Source: Limonium bicolor (taxonomy: Eukaryota; Streptophyta; Magnoliopsida; Caryophyllales; Plumbaginaceae). Taken from it: a DNA stretch of 64,000 nucleotides. A program made the position numbers and the translations under genes. Positions within the stretch are counted from its first letter, which is position 1. Each line of letters starts with the position of its first letter. The notes below the pieces were generated by a model. That model saw only the letters and a list, made by a program, of their open reading frames with translations, did no database searches and had not been told where the DNA came from. The DNA lies in NCBI GenBank assembly GCA_023374045.1, contig CM041780.1, positions 34,590,337 to 34,654,336 on the forward strand, written 5' to 3'. This document shows, piece after piece, positions 51,353 through 64,000 of this stretch.

Positions 51353-54300
51353 TGTAACACCCCTACTAATTCGGTTCCTAATAGTCCTATAAATGTCGCG
51401 CACAATAATATCTCGCAGCGGTAAATAATAAACTATCGCCCTAATGGTGTCACTGTTATCACTCGCCCATACAGGTGATAACGAATTACCTGATAATCAA
51501 CTTGCGAAACGTATTCCCGCAGTGACCACAAGAGATAGATAGTAGAACTTAAACAACTTAAAACAAATCTAACATCAACAATTATTACAGACCGTGAGCA
51601 TCTAAACCAAACACACCTCGGTTAAACAACCCGAGTCCAAAACAACCTGAGTATCACACCGTACCAAGTCTAAACCAACAGTAATATCACAATAGTCACG
51701 CCTCGCTGCGACCCACCAGCTAGTCCCTGCATGAAAGTGGTTTGTGGTATGGAATCAGCCCCTGCTGAGTATGTCATCACATGCCCAGTCATGCCCCCAA
51801 AGACCCCTCAATTATTTGGTAGAGAGCATGAGGTTCATTACATGCAATACCGTTTTAATATTTAAAACTGTAAAACAATTAACAGTAACATCCATACAAT
51901 AAACACAACCATCACCATATATAATATAACCACATGTATAACCAATGAACAACCAAGCGAAACAACGAGAACAATAAACAAGTACTAGTTCTCGTCCATG
52001 GTGTAGAAACCAATATCGTTCGCCACTGTATAATTCTTAACTGTATTATTTGTTCAGTTATACCTAGTGACAATGCCTCGTTCAAAACGACATGTCTCTA
52101 GTTACCCATATATTATGGCGGGTCACCCACGGCAGTAGCCACTCCAACGGTAGAGTCTCCGACCAACGAGCCATTCTAGCTCACGGGAATTTTCTTGATA
52201 CTTGCGGACCCGTACGCGGACATCCTGGTATCGTTTTTGTGATCACAGCGCGCACCAAGAGCCACATCCTCCTGGCTTTACTTTCCTTCCTTAGTTAATT
52301 ATTATTCCATCGCATCGCATTACCAAATTTTCCTAACACAGCAGACTAAGGTCATTAGTCCAATCCGGAGTCTGTAAACTCGGGATCCAGTGTTAGATAC
52401 AAGAGCGGCGTATAGAAAGGCCAATGCTCGTATAAAAGTCTCGGATAATATGTATATCTTATTATCCTAGTGCTACAACGTTTTTCTGACGATCCTTATA
52501 TTTCATATAAGATAGCACTATAGCCGCTAGTTCGTTTTATATATATAGGTCCATATATACGAACCAGTACTGTTAACTCAACAACAGTAATAATAAGCAG
52601 CTATAAATATACAATTCATGCATATTAATTATCACATTCAGACAAACAATCTTATCACAGATCACACAGAAGTCTGAACTGAGGAAGCCCTCAGAGACAA
52701 TCAGAGACACATAACAACATACCGTTCACCCTGGTGTATTACGGTGGAGTATGAATCAGCAAGATCCTATGCTCCTTGTGTAGTCTCTAACAGTCTAAAC
52801 AATACATAATGCTACTGATTAGCACACGGTATAACAATACAATCCTACGGTACCCCGTACCATCACTAACAACTCCCGGTTAACCCCCCGTTATAAACTG
52901 TCAATGTTTGTCGGGCTTTCGGTTTAACTCGAGATTTGGAAAGTGTTACATTACATGCATAGTCTTATCTCGTATATTAATATACTTATTGTTGGACTTT
53001 GTTATCGCATGTAACTTAATGTATAATTGTAGATCGTATAGTTTGTTTCTTTATTGCATGTATGATTCTTTGTCATGCACTATACACCTCACCTTAGTAT
53101 TTATTTTTTTTTCTAAGGTTTGTCACTTTTTTTTTTAAGTTCAATGTGGTATAATTCATATGTAAACAATACTTTGAATTATAAATCCTTATCATCTCAT
53201 GTATACTCTTAACATTAGAATTCCACATCTAATGTTTGTAATTCTTTTCCCTTTTATCATGTGTCATTTAATTATGAAACACATGGTCATTAAACCATAT
53301 TATATTTTTCCACCATAGCATATATTTATTTATGTGTATGTATTTGTGGAACTATTTTCTATATGGTAAATCTTATAATATATATTCATTCTTTTTAATG
53401 AATACCTCTTATATTATAAATATAACTCTTATAACATTAAAAACCATATTATAAATTCCATTTACTTTTTAAAAAATATTAATATTTCCGAATAAACAGC
53501 ACCCATGTTCTTAAATATTTACAAAATCCCCACCTAATTAATATAATGTTACATTATAGTTATATAAATATATTAAGACATTTAAGTCATTAAAAACAAT
53601 TATAACCTATAGTTATTTTGTTTATAAAATACCAAATAGTCCCTTATATTTTCGGCTTCCATTATATACCACTAAACTTCTATAAATCACAAATCTTCCC
53701 AATTTATAATACATAGTTTTCTAATTTCATTACAACTATATATTATACACATATCTTTATAAAACCTTTTATACCATTCCAAAAATTACCAAACTATACC
53801 AAAAGGTTATAAATGTTATTCCTAACCTTATACTTCCTTTAAATCTCGGTTTTTACCCCTTTGTTACCCATTTGTAGCAATGTTATAAAATACCATATAT
53901 TATACTTATATAATTCATATAAACTCCAAATTTAACCAAATAAATTTCTAAAAGTTCCTAATAACCTAAGGTTTGTACTAAACTCCATTTAGTACCCCAA
54001 GTTTTCGGAAATTACATTATTGCCCCATCTCTTTTAAATCTTTTACAAATTAATACTTATCTTAATATAAGATAGTATTTTAATTTCTTAAATTTTCCAA
54101 ACTTGGTCAAAGTCTCCTATATAGTCAACTTTGACTTCTAATACCAAATGGCAACCAATTTTTCGGTAATCACTAATAATAACCTATACTTTTCTATTTT
54201 TACAATTTTGACCCAAAACTTTATAAAATGTTATAATTTTTATTAAATTCATTTAAAAACCCTAAATTGCTCTAAATTAAGCCCACGGCTTTCTAATTTC

Positions 54301-56068
54301 CTAGTAATTATGAATTGGCCCCAATTTAATTATAAACATAAATAAAACTAAATAAGCTTATAAACTTAAATTAAAATGGCCTAATGACATGGCCTTATTA
54401 CAACCTTGAACTTGCAAAATAAATTACACAATAAATGTCTCAAAATATAGCATATATTTTCGGCCTCACTTTGGTTTAATTATTTTTCCACATAATGTCA
54501 TAATTTGACCATTATGTTAATTAAATCTCTTAAATGACTAGCTTAATTTATCTTAGCCATTTTTTTCCATTTTTAGGTCAATATGACCTATATATGTAAT
54601 TTCACTCTCGGCCATATATATATATATACTTAAAAATTATAAAAATCATAAGTTTAAGGTGTTTATACCTTGGTTATTCTTTGTATGGGCTCGGTCACTT
54701 GTAGGAAAATTCACCACTTGATTTAGACATGTTTAATACACAAAAACAAGATATGGTTACACTCCAAGCTTGAGTTTAACCATAAGGAATAATTAATGTA
54801 AGATTTAAGGCAAAAATCACCTTAAAAATGCAAGGGAAGTTCTAGGTGGTTTCGACCTGAACCAAACACACCACAAGGTGTTAGATCCACCATATTGACA
54901 TAGGAAATAGTTAGATCACAACAAGCTACCTTGTTATTAGGTTTTACCTTGGAAAAATGCCTTAAAAGAGGGTATTTCTCTTGGATCTTGGTCACCCTTG
55001 CTCCAAATGGCTAACCAACTGAATGAATATGTAAATATGAAGATTATGAGTGTATAAACTCATAAAAATCAAAAGAAAGAAACCGTATGAAGAGTGGAGA
55101 TCCTTAAGGTATGTGTTTTACCTTAAAATGTAGATTTGAACAACCTTGGTCCCTCTACTGGTCTCAACCGAGTTTAGCTCTTGTTCTAACCTTAGAACAC
55201 TGAGAATAAGCCATAAGAATTGATGAGCCACGAAATCTAGGTGTTGGTAGTGAAGAGATGAAGAAAAAGGGCTAAAAATGACATTAAAACACTTACCTTA
55301 AGAGCTTAGGAGCTAGGTTTGCCTTCCATGCTCAAGAACCAGACTTGAGAGCTTCTTAGGAAGGGAGAAACTCGGCTGGGCAGGATGGGATCGGACAAGG
55401 AAGAAGGAAGGAATGGGTAAGATTTGAAATAATTGAAAAAGTAAGCTTATTTTCAAAAAGTAAATGTATTAGGTAGTAATTTGTCTCATAATCATTGCAA
55501 GCTGTCTCCTCCTTATTGCCAGCCGATTTCCTTGGTCCAAATGGGTCAATTAATTGACCATTGACCATGCTTGGTCAATATTGACTCATGCGGGCCCCAC
55601 TTTAGGGTTTTATTAATATTTTAATATTAATTTGTAAAATTTCGTAAATTTTTGGAATGAAATTCCTAATATGATATAATATGATAAAGTATCATATTTA
55701 AGGGTAATTATAATTTTTAAGCCCATTAAAAATCAATTTAGAAGGCAATCTCACAAAAACGTGCTTTAAGGTGTTTTAGCGCACATTTTTGTGTCACAGG
55801 GTGTTCCTGAGCTTAGTTCTCCTTGAGAATGGTTTTATTGTGTTCCTTGCTTCATTATAATACTTAGGAATCCACTTTGGATCCTATTTGGGGTCATACA
55901 ACCTTTATGGTGTCTTAAAGCACATTTTTAGCTTTACCGATCTTAAGGCGGTGTTTTGCCTTGTTGAGATCTTTTAGATTGTTCCCCAATAAATTTAGGT
56001 GTTTAATAATCGTCTTAGATCATTAATAGATCATTTAATTATATTTTAAAGGTTAGGGTTATTTCAGC
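51353..56068 (-). mobile_element. Element III 5' LTR
   Basis: On the minus strand it starts TGAAATAACCC at 56068 and ends GGGGTGTTACA at 51353, giving 4.7 kb. It contains a very AT-rich middle and purine-rich leader sequence. It lacks a visible GTCC/GGAC dyad array at the usual place. No gene is seen; small frames are AT-rich chance frames. Only this LTR of the element is in the window. Confidence 0.88.
52950..54700. other. AT-rich middle of the element III LTR
   Basis: About 1.75 kb of AT-rich sequence without genes, similar in character and place to 30400-32150. Confidence 0.6.
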
Positions 56069-56494
56069 CAAACTCCATTCCCATCACCCAATGAACACAA
56101 AACACTACAATTAATATACTAACCCTTAAAAAAATGCCAATTCATTGAAGTGTTTGAAATGAAATTTCTAGGGTTTACCTTTGGAGAGTTTTAGAAGGGG
56201 TTTTAGCCCTTGGTTCTAGAAGGTGAATCCACCACCATTGCTAGGTTGATATTTTGCTCAAAGGAGAGAGAGAAAACAAGGCATTACAAAGAGGCAAAAA
56301 TCGGTTATGGAGTAAGGTGGAGAAAACATGAGTTTTTCATATAGATTTTTACCTTAATGGAGAGAGGAGACTCCAAGCTTTACATTGGTGCCATTTTCTC
56401 TTGAATGGGGAAAACCCATGGAGATGAAACTCATCCTTTTCGAATTTTGAAAAGAGGGAATGATAGAGGAGAATGAGGGGAGTTCAAAATGTAA
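56069..56494 (-). mobile_element. Fragment of a reverse-oriented LTR
   Basis: The text 'ccaaactccattcccatc', then 'ctagggtttacctttgga...ttttag.aggggtttta' and 'caaaaatcgg' matches 17650-17890 of the element 0 LTR in the same orientation. It is host sequence into which element III and element IV inserted. Its last bases (TGTAA, 56490-56494) may be one half of the element IV duplication. Confidence 0.8.
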
Positions 56495-57267
56495 TGAAAT
56501 ACCCCAAACCTTGATATGTGGTTTAAATATCAAACTATGGTATGTAAATGCTAAAAAGTGCCTTAGAAACATCAGTGAACTATTTAAACCATAGTAAAAA
56601 TGCAATAAAGCACTAAGACACAGTTAGAACAAAAACATGCTCTAAGCTATGAGCGAACTTGGTTAGGACCCAAAGAGCCTACCAAGACTTAATAATATTC
56701 AATTATGATTGAATAAGGATAATTAAGTCCTTAGGGAACTTTGGTAGACATTGGAACTAAACAAAACTTAAATAAATACCTTAAGGTCAATATGAGCAAA
56801 AATGTGCTCTAAGCTTGGGATAAATTTGTATAAGACCTAAAGGTCATATCTATACCTTATAAATATGTTAAGGAACATATTAAATCAATTACCAAAGAAA
56901 ACCAAGCTTGAAAACAAGTTAAAACACAAAATGTGCTTTAAGGAGTCTTAAAGCACGTTTTTGAAAAATTGTCTTGTAAATGAGTTTTGAATGGCTAAAT
57001 GTCCATCATTACTCTTTATTTAACATGTGTACTATATATAGTATCACATTTGAAGTCTATATCAATGGGAAATCAAAAATTCTCTTCTATGTGCCTTGTT
57101 TTTGTGAATAGTGATTTTTATAAGCTACTAGGTAAGGAATCTCAAAGAAAAATCAAGTTTCCTTCATGTTTTTGCCTTGGCCGAAATTGCACATTAATGG
57201 TGCTCTTGGTGTGACTTTGTTCTAGCTTCATTCCAACCTTTCATGGACTAGGTGGAGTCCTCTCTTC

Positions 57268-57320
57268 ATAGATATTCAAACTCTCTTCATAGATATTCAA
57301 ACTCTCTTCATAGATCAAGG
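57268..57320 (+). repeat. 22-bp direct repeat in the element IV 5' LTR
   Basis: CTCTTCATAGATATTCAAA occurs twice and its first half a third time before 'caaggtaaaac'. Confidence 0.85.
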
Positions 57321-57491
57321 TAAAACAACTACATTATGTTTTTGAAACAATGTAAACCTAGGGTTTGCAATGAGATGAAGCTTAAAGCTTGTATACTCAT
57401 TTCAATGTTTGTATATTGTGTAGTAGTTGACAAAGAATCAAATGCTTTACCGGTTTGTAAGGAAACAAGAAAGAAGTTGTTTGGAAAAGAG

Positions 57492-57643
57492 GTAAAATAC
57501 TAACCTAATGTTGTTTAATGCCTTAGGAGAAATGAGCTTATAATGCTTGTTAAAACTACCTAAAGAGCAAATGGTGAATGACTTAGTAAAGTGTTCTAAA
57601 GAGACTAGTAAAAGAACATATGTCTTGTTGTATGTATTTGCAG
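57492..57643 (+). other. Candidate leader intron in the element IV LTR
   Basis: The donor AAGAG|GTAAAA follows a purine-rich stretch; the acceptor GTATTTGCAG|G lies 152 nt later. It corresponds by place to 3018-3200 and 37717-37919. Confidence 0.4.
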
Positions 57644-58317
57644 GTCAAAGGCATATATATTGTGGAAATTCAGTGTTTAAGGTTTAAGCAATTTAAGGGC
57701 CTAAGAGCCATGCTATTTAAGGGCCTAAGTGCCAAGCAATTTTAAAGGTGCACTATATTGTGATGTAGTGTAAATTTGGTGAAGACTTGTGTGTGATGGT
57801 GTTTTGATGGATTTAGGTGTCCTTGAATGTCCCAATAGTGAAAACTATGAGTTTTTAAAACGATGGTGTGCTAAGAGAAACAATGTGCAAAATTTGTATA
57901 ATGTATAAGGAGTTGTAAGTGCTTAAATGAACTTGGTGAACTAGGATATGTTAGGAAAGGATAAATGTTTTACTTAGAGAAGAAAAACATGTGTTAAGGT
58001 GTTGTAGAGTGCTACAAGGACTTTGGTATTGTCTTGGAAGTTTTTGGGAATTCAATGAGTGTTTTAGGATGTAATAAAGTCTTGGAGAAGTTTGTTAAGG
58101 TTTAGGTAATGTGTGGTTAATGGAAAGGGATAGTAATGTGTAGTCGCTCGGGAATTTAGCCCATCAGACCGGTACAATGTGTATGTATTAGCCTTGTTAG
58201 CCACGTGGGTGGCTAACGGCGTGTGTAACACCAACGAGTTAAGTAATGTGATGAGGTTTGTTTTTCCGCTGCAGTTTATTGTAAGTGTGTTAATGTTGGA
58301 TGGGGTGTTACAAAAAG

Positions 58318-58340
58318 TGGTATCGAGCGAAGTATCGCTC
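58318..58340 (+). other. Primer-binding site of element IV with overlapping hairpin
   Basis: TGGTATCGAGC lacks one A relative to TGGTATCAGAGC. It overlaps the stem GAGCGA-AGTA-TCGCTC (58325-58340), another base-paired variant of the stem seen in elements I and III. Confidence 0.8.
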
Positions 58341-59139
58341 TGATGACTGAATTACCGAGCTTAGGAAGTACTGAGTTAGGATTTTAGTACTCTGGGTTAA
58401 GGGTTGAGTGATAGCGTGAGAGATACGCCAGTTAGGTATTACCAGTGTGTACTTGAGACCTACAATATCCATCCCGCCCTCCACAATCCCTGTACATAAC
58501 TGGGAAACAACGCCAGAGAGATGGAAGTCCACTCTTACTCGGGAATACCTGATCTGGCTGTTATTAAATACCTTTAAGGGTACGGAGAACCTGTCATACG
58601 GTAGATCCCGAAAACTGGGAATCCCGGAGACGGTTTCCATCTGAACAATGTTAGCCGCATTTAATAGCGAAGGATGAAGGATTTTGTGCATAGGAGAATA
58701 GAATCTCCGGCAACCTGGGTCGACATGCTAAGCAGTCGAGAGTAACCAGCTTGCAAGCACCAACCGTGCAATAGGCAAGAGATGGATTAATGAAACCGAG
58801 ACGAGTGTCTACAGAACCACAGTTGTCAAGTGATACACCAACGGTATACCAACCGACAAAGGAACTACAACGTAGTGCCCAAACAAGAGACAAGTCTCAG
58901 TAATCACGACGAATGCGTGGAACGGGCTACGAAGAGGAAATAATACTAAGTAAAGGGGGACTCCAAGAGTGGGAGACACCCCAGTTGATAATTACCATAT
59001 GAATACAGTGAGGAGTCACCCGGGGGAATTATTATTAAGACAATAGGATCAGTGAGGGCCAACAAGGCCACTGAAGACAGTGTGGGTAAAAACAATACCA
59101 CAACCTGTATGTGTTGAACCGATAGCCAGTTAGCATGGC

Positions 59140-59159
59140 GCACTTGCCATAGCAAGTGC
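59140..59159 (+). other. 20-bp near-palindrome in region C
   Basis: GCACTTGCCATAGCAAGTGC keeps both arms of the A version, with one centre mismatch, 828 bp from the LTR end. Confidence 0.8.
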
Positions 59160-61051
59160 TGCTATAATAGGGCTATTCGGGAAATTTATAACCACCACAG
59201 GGTACTTAGTAAAGTACCATGAGGTTAAACGGGATCATTATGACCATGGAAGGGCTTAACAGCCTAACCTCTGTAATTATAAGTACACCAGTCAGCAAGG
59301 AGCTAGACTTGGTTAAGGTAAGAAGATGTTGTGAAACCATGAAAATTTTCTTTTAAACCCAAGTTTATTCAAACCCTTTTCTTTTCAAAACCAGATTCTC
59401 TTTCAAACCAACACTTCTTTCTACCTTCTTTAAACCAAAACCAGTAAACCCAAGGGTAGCAACCCGAGAAGAAAGAGTTGACAAGGATACAACAATGGAT
59501 AAACTTTCCCTCGATTAAGTTCGGGAAGCATGGATGAATATTGTCACGGGACAATATAAGGGAGTTGACAACAGAATACTTCACCTAGGCGTGTGACGGA
59601 CACTACGAGTGTACCAACTGAATTGTGGGACGACCGCACTCCGATAGGAGCTTGTGGGCCTGACAGACCTACTTATGGGTTAGTTGGGTAAGTAGCAATG
59701 TATCAGTATGGTACCCCACATATGTATACGAGTGGAGTCCGAAACACGGGAAGTAGTCGACTCCATCTACGGTCAGCAGTATAAGTCAAACAAGAACTAA
59801 GGATTACCATGAATGGTTGAAGTTAAGGAACTCAGTTAAGTTAACGAGACTAAAGGAATTAGTGAATTCCTTTCAACGAAATGCTTAAGAGTCAGGAGGT
59901 GCGAAGTGCACTAACTGTAATGTAAAGACATCGTATACGTCTTAAGGATCCTCAGGGATAAACATGTTAGCTGGAACGGTGACCCAGCCTGTCCATGGCT
60001 AAGCAGATGCCTAATGTGGACACATTAATGTGCAATGGACGGGATGAAACTCCCAGAATGAGTACCTACACTACCAGGAAGTGTTGATCTTCACAGAAGA
60101 AGATAATAAGCCAGTTAAGAACGCAAACGGCATGGCTAACCGAATATACCAATAAGTGCAAGCCAGATGTAATGGCATAACTTAACAACACCCAGGAGCA
60201 ATCCTTGAAGGGTGTTCGCATCAACAATTGTTGCATGAAATGCATGACAGAAACACAAGGGTTAAAACTAACACCCAGTTTAGACATAAGTTGTCAGGAG
60301 ACGGACTGACAATCCTAAGGGCATCCCATGAAAGGAAACGGAATGCAACGACCTTGTCATGGAGCTCAATATAACATCCAAACCATGTAATGTTGTACAG
60401 AGAAGTACATATGTGTGGACAGCCTACAATGAGCGCAGCTCAAGGCAGTAAGGCTTATAAGCCACAAATAAAATGTGTTATGAAAATTAGATTGATTGCA
60501 GAAGTTTATGTTATATAAGTGAATAGAGTGGAGAACGAACCACTGCATTAAGAGTGGGGATACCTCTCGATATTGTGAGACCACAGGAGCGGTAGTTATG
60601 TGAATCAAGTTAAAAAAAAATGTTAAGAAATGGACGACGTTATTATTGAAAGAGAGCAGTTAGCTTAGTAGTATGTGTGTATAAAGTGAAACAACGAGCT
60701 GAATAATGTCGGCTTGTGACTCGAATGATCGATGCTCATGGAGCATTCAGTAGTCGCCCAAATGGATGGCGAACCATAATGCGAGTGATGTAAGTATATG
60801 TGTGGAATTAATATGACAGTAAATACCATATAAGTTATTGTTATGCAATGAGTAAGAGCACGGTTCGCAGCTGGCGACCGTTGTATCAATGTTATTGAGT
60901 AATAATGTGGCAGATAAGACCAGTTATGAGTAAACTCAGTGGAGATGCAAGGTAAGCGATGTTAAACAGACTGGGCAATATGCCAGTGGTAGGTACTGTG
61001 TGATGAGGAACTCAGTGTGAATTCCATAGCGAATCGCATAAGGGATTTACT

Positions 61052-61140
61052 GTCAAGAGTTTACGCCTCTGCACTCTGTATGACTGAGTGTTTTGGTATT
61101 GCACTTGCGCAGTGATGATCGAGTGGGATAGCTAGGAATT
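61052..61140 (+). other. Most conserved block of the LARD interior (C copy)
   Basis: Nearly identical to 36121-36216. Confidence 0.75.
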
Positions 61141-61635
61141 GGGAACAAGTCAATCATTGTGAATAACAGTATACAGTATATCAGTCAATTATGGAAGTGG
61201 ATAGAAAGTTTATAACTCACCGAATTCGCTCACGGTAAGAGATACCATGCGTCGGTTGAGAAACCATTATTACCAAGATAAAGGTGATATATGGGAGGTG
61301 TACAATACAGTGAGAATAACAAATGGGGCAATTAAGCTCTACAGTCATTAGAGTTTCGCAACAGAAACTAGTGAGCCAGTGATACAAGTGTTGAATGTAC
61401 ATGGTGAACATGAGTAAATGGCTAATTATTAACGCCTAGAAGCCTAACAGGCCAGAATCGAAACCAACTAAGAGTTTAAACAAACTCCAATGAGAATTCT
61501 TGGTTTAGGAACTAAACCGCCAATATGGTTAAGATCCTCTAATCAGAATCCATTGTGTAATGGACCGCGTCGAAGTTAAAACACTTCACGACGGCAAAAC
61601 ATTTAAGCCAATGTTTAGTGATTGATTACGTGGGC

Positions 61636-61660
61636 GTAATCCCTTTTAAGGGGGGTAGAG
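61636..61660 (+). other. Internal PPT-like motif of region C
   Basis: TAATCCCTTTTAAGGGGGG, preceded by 'cgtgggcg', lies about 1.3 kb before the true PPT. Confidence 0.7.
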
Positions 61661-62609
61661 CGCAAAACCACTTAGTGCATATTACCGTACAAGTGTACGT
61701 GATTTATGTTGTGCATAGCACAAAGTTATTGTTTTGATGATTGGTGTGTGTGTGTTATGTAACACACGCATTCATTCATGGTTTAATTGTGGTATTGCGC
61801 ACAGAAGATGCGAATACCATTGTGATAAGTGCGTTGATTTGTTAACAGTTGTGTGTGATAGTACAAGTGTGGGGAGTAGAGAAACTCCCGGGGGAACAAA
61901 AACCCCGACAGTGTATAAATGTGAAACGGTGTGTTGTATTTTGATAAAATATATGTGTATATATATACTATATAGTGATGCATGAAAGGGTATGAAACCG
62001 ACATAGAACCTAGTGAGAATGAGATTCCCTAGGTAACAACATTAAAGTGAATGGAAATAACTGATAGACGAAGTTCTATCCCTTAGAGATGTTATGATCA
62101 TGACTAGAATGATTTAAAAGATAGAAAATTGGAAATGAGTGATTTATTTGGTGCTTGAAAATGAAGTGGGGAAGTGGAACTTGATTTGCATGCGATCAAG
62201 GGAAGCCGAACACAAATTGGGGTGGAAGGATAGTTCAACACTGATGCTGATCACATCAGAGTTGGATGATTCTTGAAGCTCCCTATAAGTGGTCACAAAT
62301 AACCACGCTAAGAAAGGTAGCAAAGATCATAAGTTGGACTTGGAGTTGTGTGTGTTTTCAAAAAGGATTTTGAATTGGTATTTATAAAACGTCGATAGGT
62401 ATTTTACATAGTTAAGTTCTCTTAATTAACCCCATAAGGGAATTTTAAATTTAAGTGATTGTTTTGATCTCCCAAAGGCACGGGGACGGAAGGTGTCCAT
62501 CGCGACCGGGTTCTGCGGGATCACAGTATATATCAAAGATATTTTTGATTGCTATACATGCTATGACATGTTGTGTGGTATGTGTAATAATGTTATTTTG
62601 ACCTCGAGT

Positions 62610-62835
62610 TCTAAAAGTGTATGCTATTAAGACCTATGAGTCTAAATGTGTTGTGTTACATAGACCTATGTGTCTAAAGGTTGTTATGTTACCCAAGACC
62701 AGTGAGTCAAAGGGGTTGTTATGTATGTGTAAATGTTGTTAAGATACCCGGACCATTGAGTCCGAGGTTATCATGTGAATATGTTATGTTATGTGTGGAT
62801 GTGAATGTGTTGCCCGGACCATTAAGTCCGAGGTT
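62610..62835 (+). repeat. Degenerate tandem repeat with GGAC-N6-GTCC hairpins
   Basis: Five units carry GACCTATGAGTC, GACCTATGTGTC, GACCAGTGAGTC, GGACCATTGAGTCC and GGACCATTAAGTCC, each followed by GTTGT/GTTAT-rich linkers. The dyad arms with six bases between recur in every unit. Confidence 0.75.
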
Positions 62836-62918
62836 GTGATGTAAAGTGTGTTTGGTTATGGAAGTTTTATGGCTATAAGTAATCCCCGTATTCTAATCTA
62901 ATGATGTGTGGGAAATGT

Positions 62919-62955
62919 GAACTTCGAGGACGAAGTTCTTTTAAGGGGGGTAGAT
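62919..62955 (+). other. Hairpin and polypurine tract of element IV
   Basis: GAACTTCG-AGGA-CGAAGTTC (62919-62938) is a perfect 8-bp stem. It is followed by TTTTAAGGGGGGTAGAT and the 3' LTR. The layout is common in Tekay/Del-type elements. Confidence 0.85.
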
Positions 62956-64000
62956 TGAAATACCCCAAACCTTGATATGTGGTTTAAATATAAAACTATG
63001 GTATGTTAAAGGCTAAAAAGTGCCTTAGAAACATCAGTGAACAATTTAAACCATAGTAAAAATGCAATAAAGCACTAAGACACAGTTTGAACAAAAACAT
63101 GCTCTAAGCTATGAGCGAACTTGGTTAGGACCCAAAGAGCCTACCAAGACTTAATAATATTCAATTATGATTTAATAAGGATAATTAAGTCCTTAGGGAA
63201 CTTTGGTAGACATTGGAACTAAACAAAACTTAAATAAATACCTTAAGGTCAATATGAGCAAAAATGTGCTCTAAGCTTGGGATAAATTTGTATAAGACCT
63301 AAATGTCATATCTATACCTTATAAATATGTTAAGGAACATATTAAATCAATTACCAAAGAAAACCAAGCTTTAAAACAAGTTAAAACACAAAATGTGCTT
63401 TAAGGAGTCTTAAAGCACGTTTTTGAAAAATTGTCTTGTAAATGAGTTTTGAATGGCTAAATGTCCATCATTACTCTTTAATTAACATGTGTACTATATA
63501 GTATCACATTTGGAAGTCTATATCAATGGGAAATCAAAAATTTCACTTCTATGTGCCTTTTTTGTGAATAGTGATTTTTATAAGCTAGTTTGTAACATAT
63601 GTTATCATAAGTAATTAAATTGACAAATAAAGACTAAAGTACCCTTCTAACTAGATGGGGGCCGGTTTTTCAAGGTGTGAGTCACCAACTTGTAAAAGAA
63701 AAAATAAGTAAAGTAAAGCTTAAAGTAAAGTACTATTTTTGCTTTATACATAAATATCTTAACAAAAGCAAATTTATCTTCATTCTCTCTTTCCTTCTTG
63801 TATTCACACGGTTTCTTCATCTTCTCCTTTCCTCCATTTACGATTGCTATGGCAACATCTCTTCTCCATCTTCATTTCTTTGCCAAATCCAACTCCATGC
63901 TCCAAATCAAATTCTAAGACTATATTTGTCTTAGTTAGACCAAGCTCTACACTTCTATCTTTTCAAATCTTCAAGAGCTCAATTTTGGTGCCATGGAGAT
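62956..64000 (+). mobile_element. Element IV 3' LTR, partial
   Basis: It starts TGAAATACCCC and runs past the window end. After the 635 bp shared with the 5' LTR it continues with text resembling the CT-rich leader region of the LTR at 36960-37280 (near 63780-63860). The frame at 63677-63934 lies in that leader and has no recognised domain. Confidence 0.88.

Larger units (their letters stand above)
56495..58312 (+). mobile_element. Element IV 5' LTR (short form)
   Basis: It starts TGAAATACCCC and ends GGGGTGTTACA, 1.8 kb in all. The first 640 bp match the 3' LTR beginning at 62956 almost exactly. After 'gatttttataagcta' the two differ, and the 5' LTR seems to lack the middle of a full 4-kb LTR. 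It contains a 22-bp repeat (57268-57320) and a candidate leader intron. No gene is seen. Confidence 0.85.
58313..62955 (+). mobile_element. LARD-like internal region C of element IV, non-coding
   Basis: This 4.6-kb interior runs from the PBS to the PPT and aligns closely by eye with A over its first 2.8 kb, and with B. No frame encodes a known protein. It shares the palindrome (59140-59159), the CACCCAGGAGCAATCC hairpin (60188), the conserved block (61052-61140) and the internal PPT-like motif (61636-61660). Near its end is a degenerate tandem repeat (62610-62835). It would need another element's enzymes to move. Confidence 0.88.

Noticed and set aside
1..64000. tRNA, rRNA or host protein genes
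   Set aside because: I looked for tRNA-like cloverleaf boxes, rRNA stretches and known host domains and saw none apart from the tRNA-complementary primer-binding sites and the captured AlkB domain.

Overview
This window looks like repeat-rich nuclear DNA of a flowering plant with a large genome. I found no ordinary host gene, rRNA, tRNA or CRISPR array. Almost every base can be assigned to nested LTR retrotransposons of the Ty3/gypsy type. The evidence is TG...CA ends, perfect 5-bp target duplications, primer-binding sites like the 3' end of initiator Met-tRNA, polypurine tracts, Gag zinc knuckles, retropepsin, RT, RNase H, integrase and a chromodomain-like tail. Two lineages are present: chromovirus elements resembling Tekay/Del with very long LTRs (about 3.9-4.7 kb), and a Tat/Ogre-like element with a different primer-binding site.

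Left half. A reverse-oriented, non-coding element (element 0) has its 5' LTR split into three pieces: 295-1847, 16040-18132 and 27549-28287. Element I (1848-16034, TSD CAAAT), a Tekay-like element with gag, an AlkB domain and pol, sits in the first gap. Element II (18133-27543, TSD CCATG), a Tat-like element with gag, protease and G-patch but no RT or integrase, sits in the second. Element 0 itself landed in an older Tat-like copy, of which the tandem-repeat region remains at 28288-28878.

Right half. A reverse LTR-like block (28879 to about 33260) abuts the end of a forward LTR. Then follow two non-coding (LARD-like) internal regions, A (33422-36428) and B (40636-45717), sharing one LTR (36429-40635). 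Element III lies on the minus strand (45718-51352, 5' LTR 51353-56068); it is a second AlkB-carrying Tekay-like element, cut off inside integrase. After a reverse LTR fragment (56069-56494) comes a third LARD-like element, IV (56495 to beyond the window), with internal region C.

The most interesting content is the AlkB-family 2-oxoglutarate/Fe(II) dioxygenase found between Gag and protease in both coding Tekay-like elements. Its iron ligands and 2OG-binding arginines are visible in both copies. It appears to be joined to Gag by splicing: the last two gag-side introns are 85 and 136 nt in both elements. Both copies are broken by stops or frameshifts, so the window shows relics of a module and not a working protein. 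The other notable signals are non-coding. LTRs of both lineages carry arrays of dyad-symmetric GTCC...GGAC or CCGACCC...GGGTCGG sites, often about 72 bp apart. A stem next to the primer-binding site shows compensatory changes. A 20-bp palindrome sits at the same place in all three LARD interiors.

All comparisons were made by eye. Percent identities, trees, splice scores and RNA folds were not computed.
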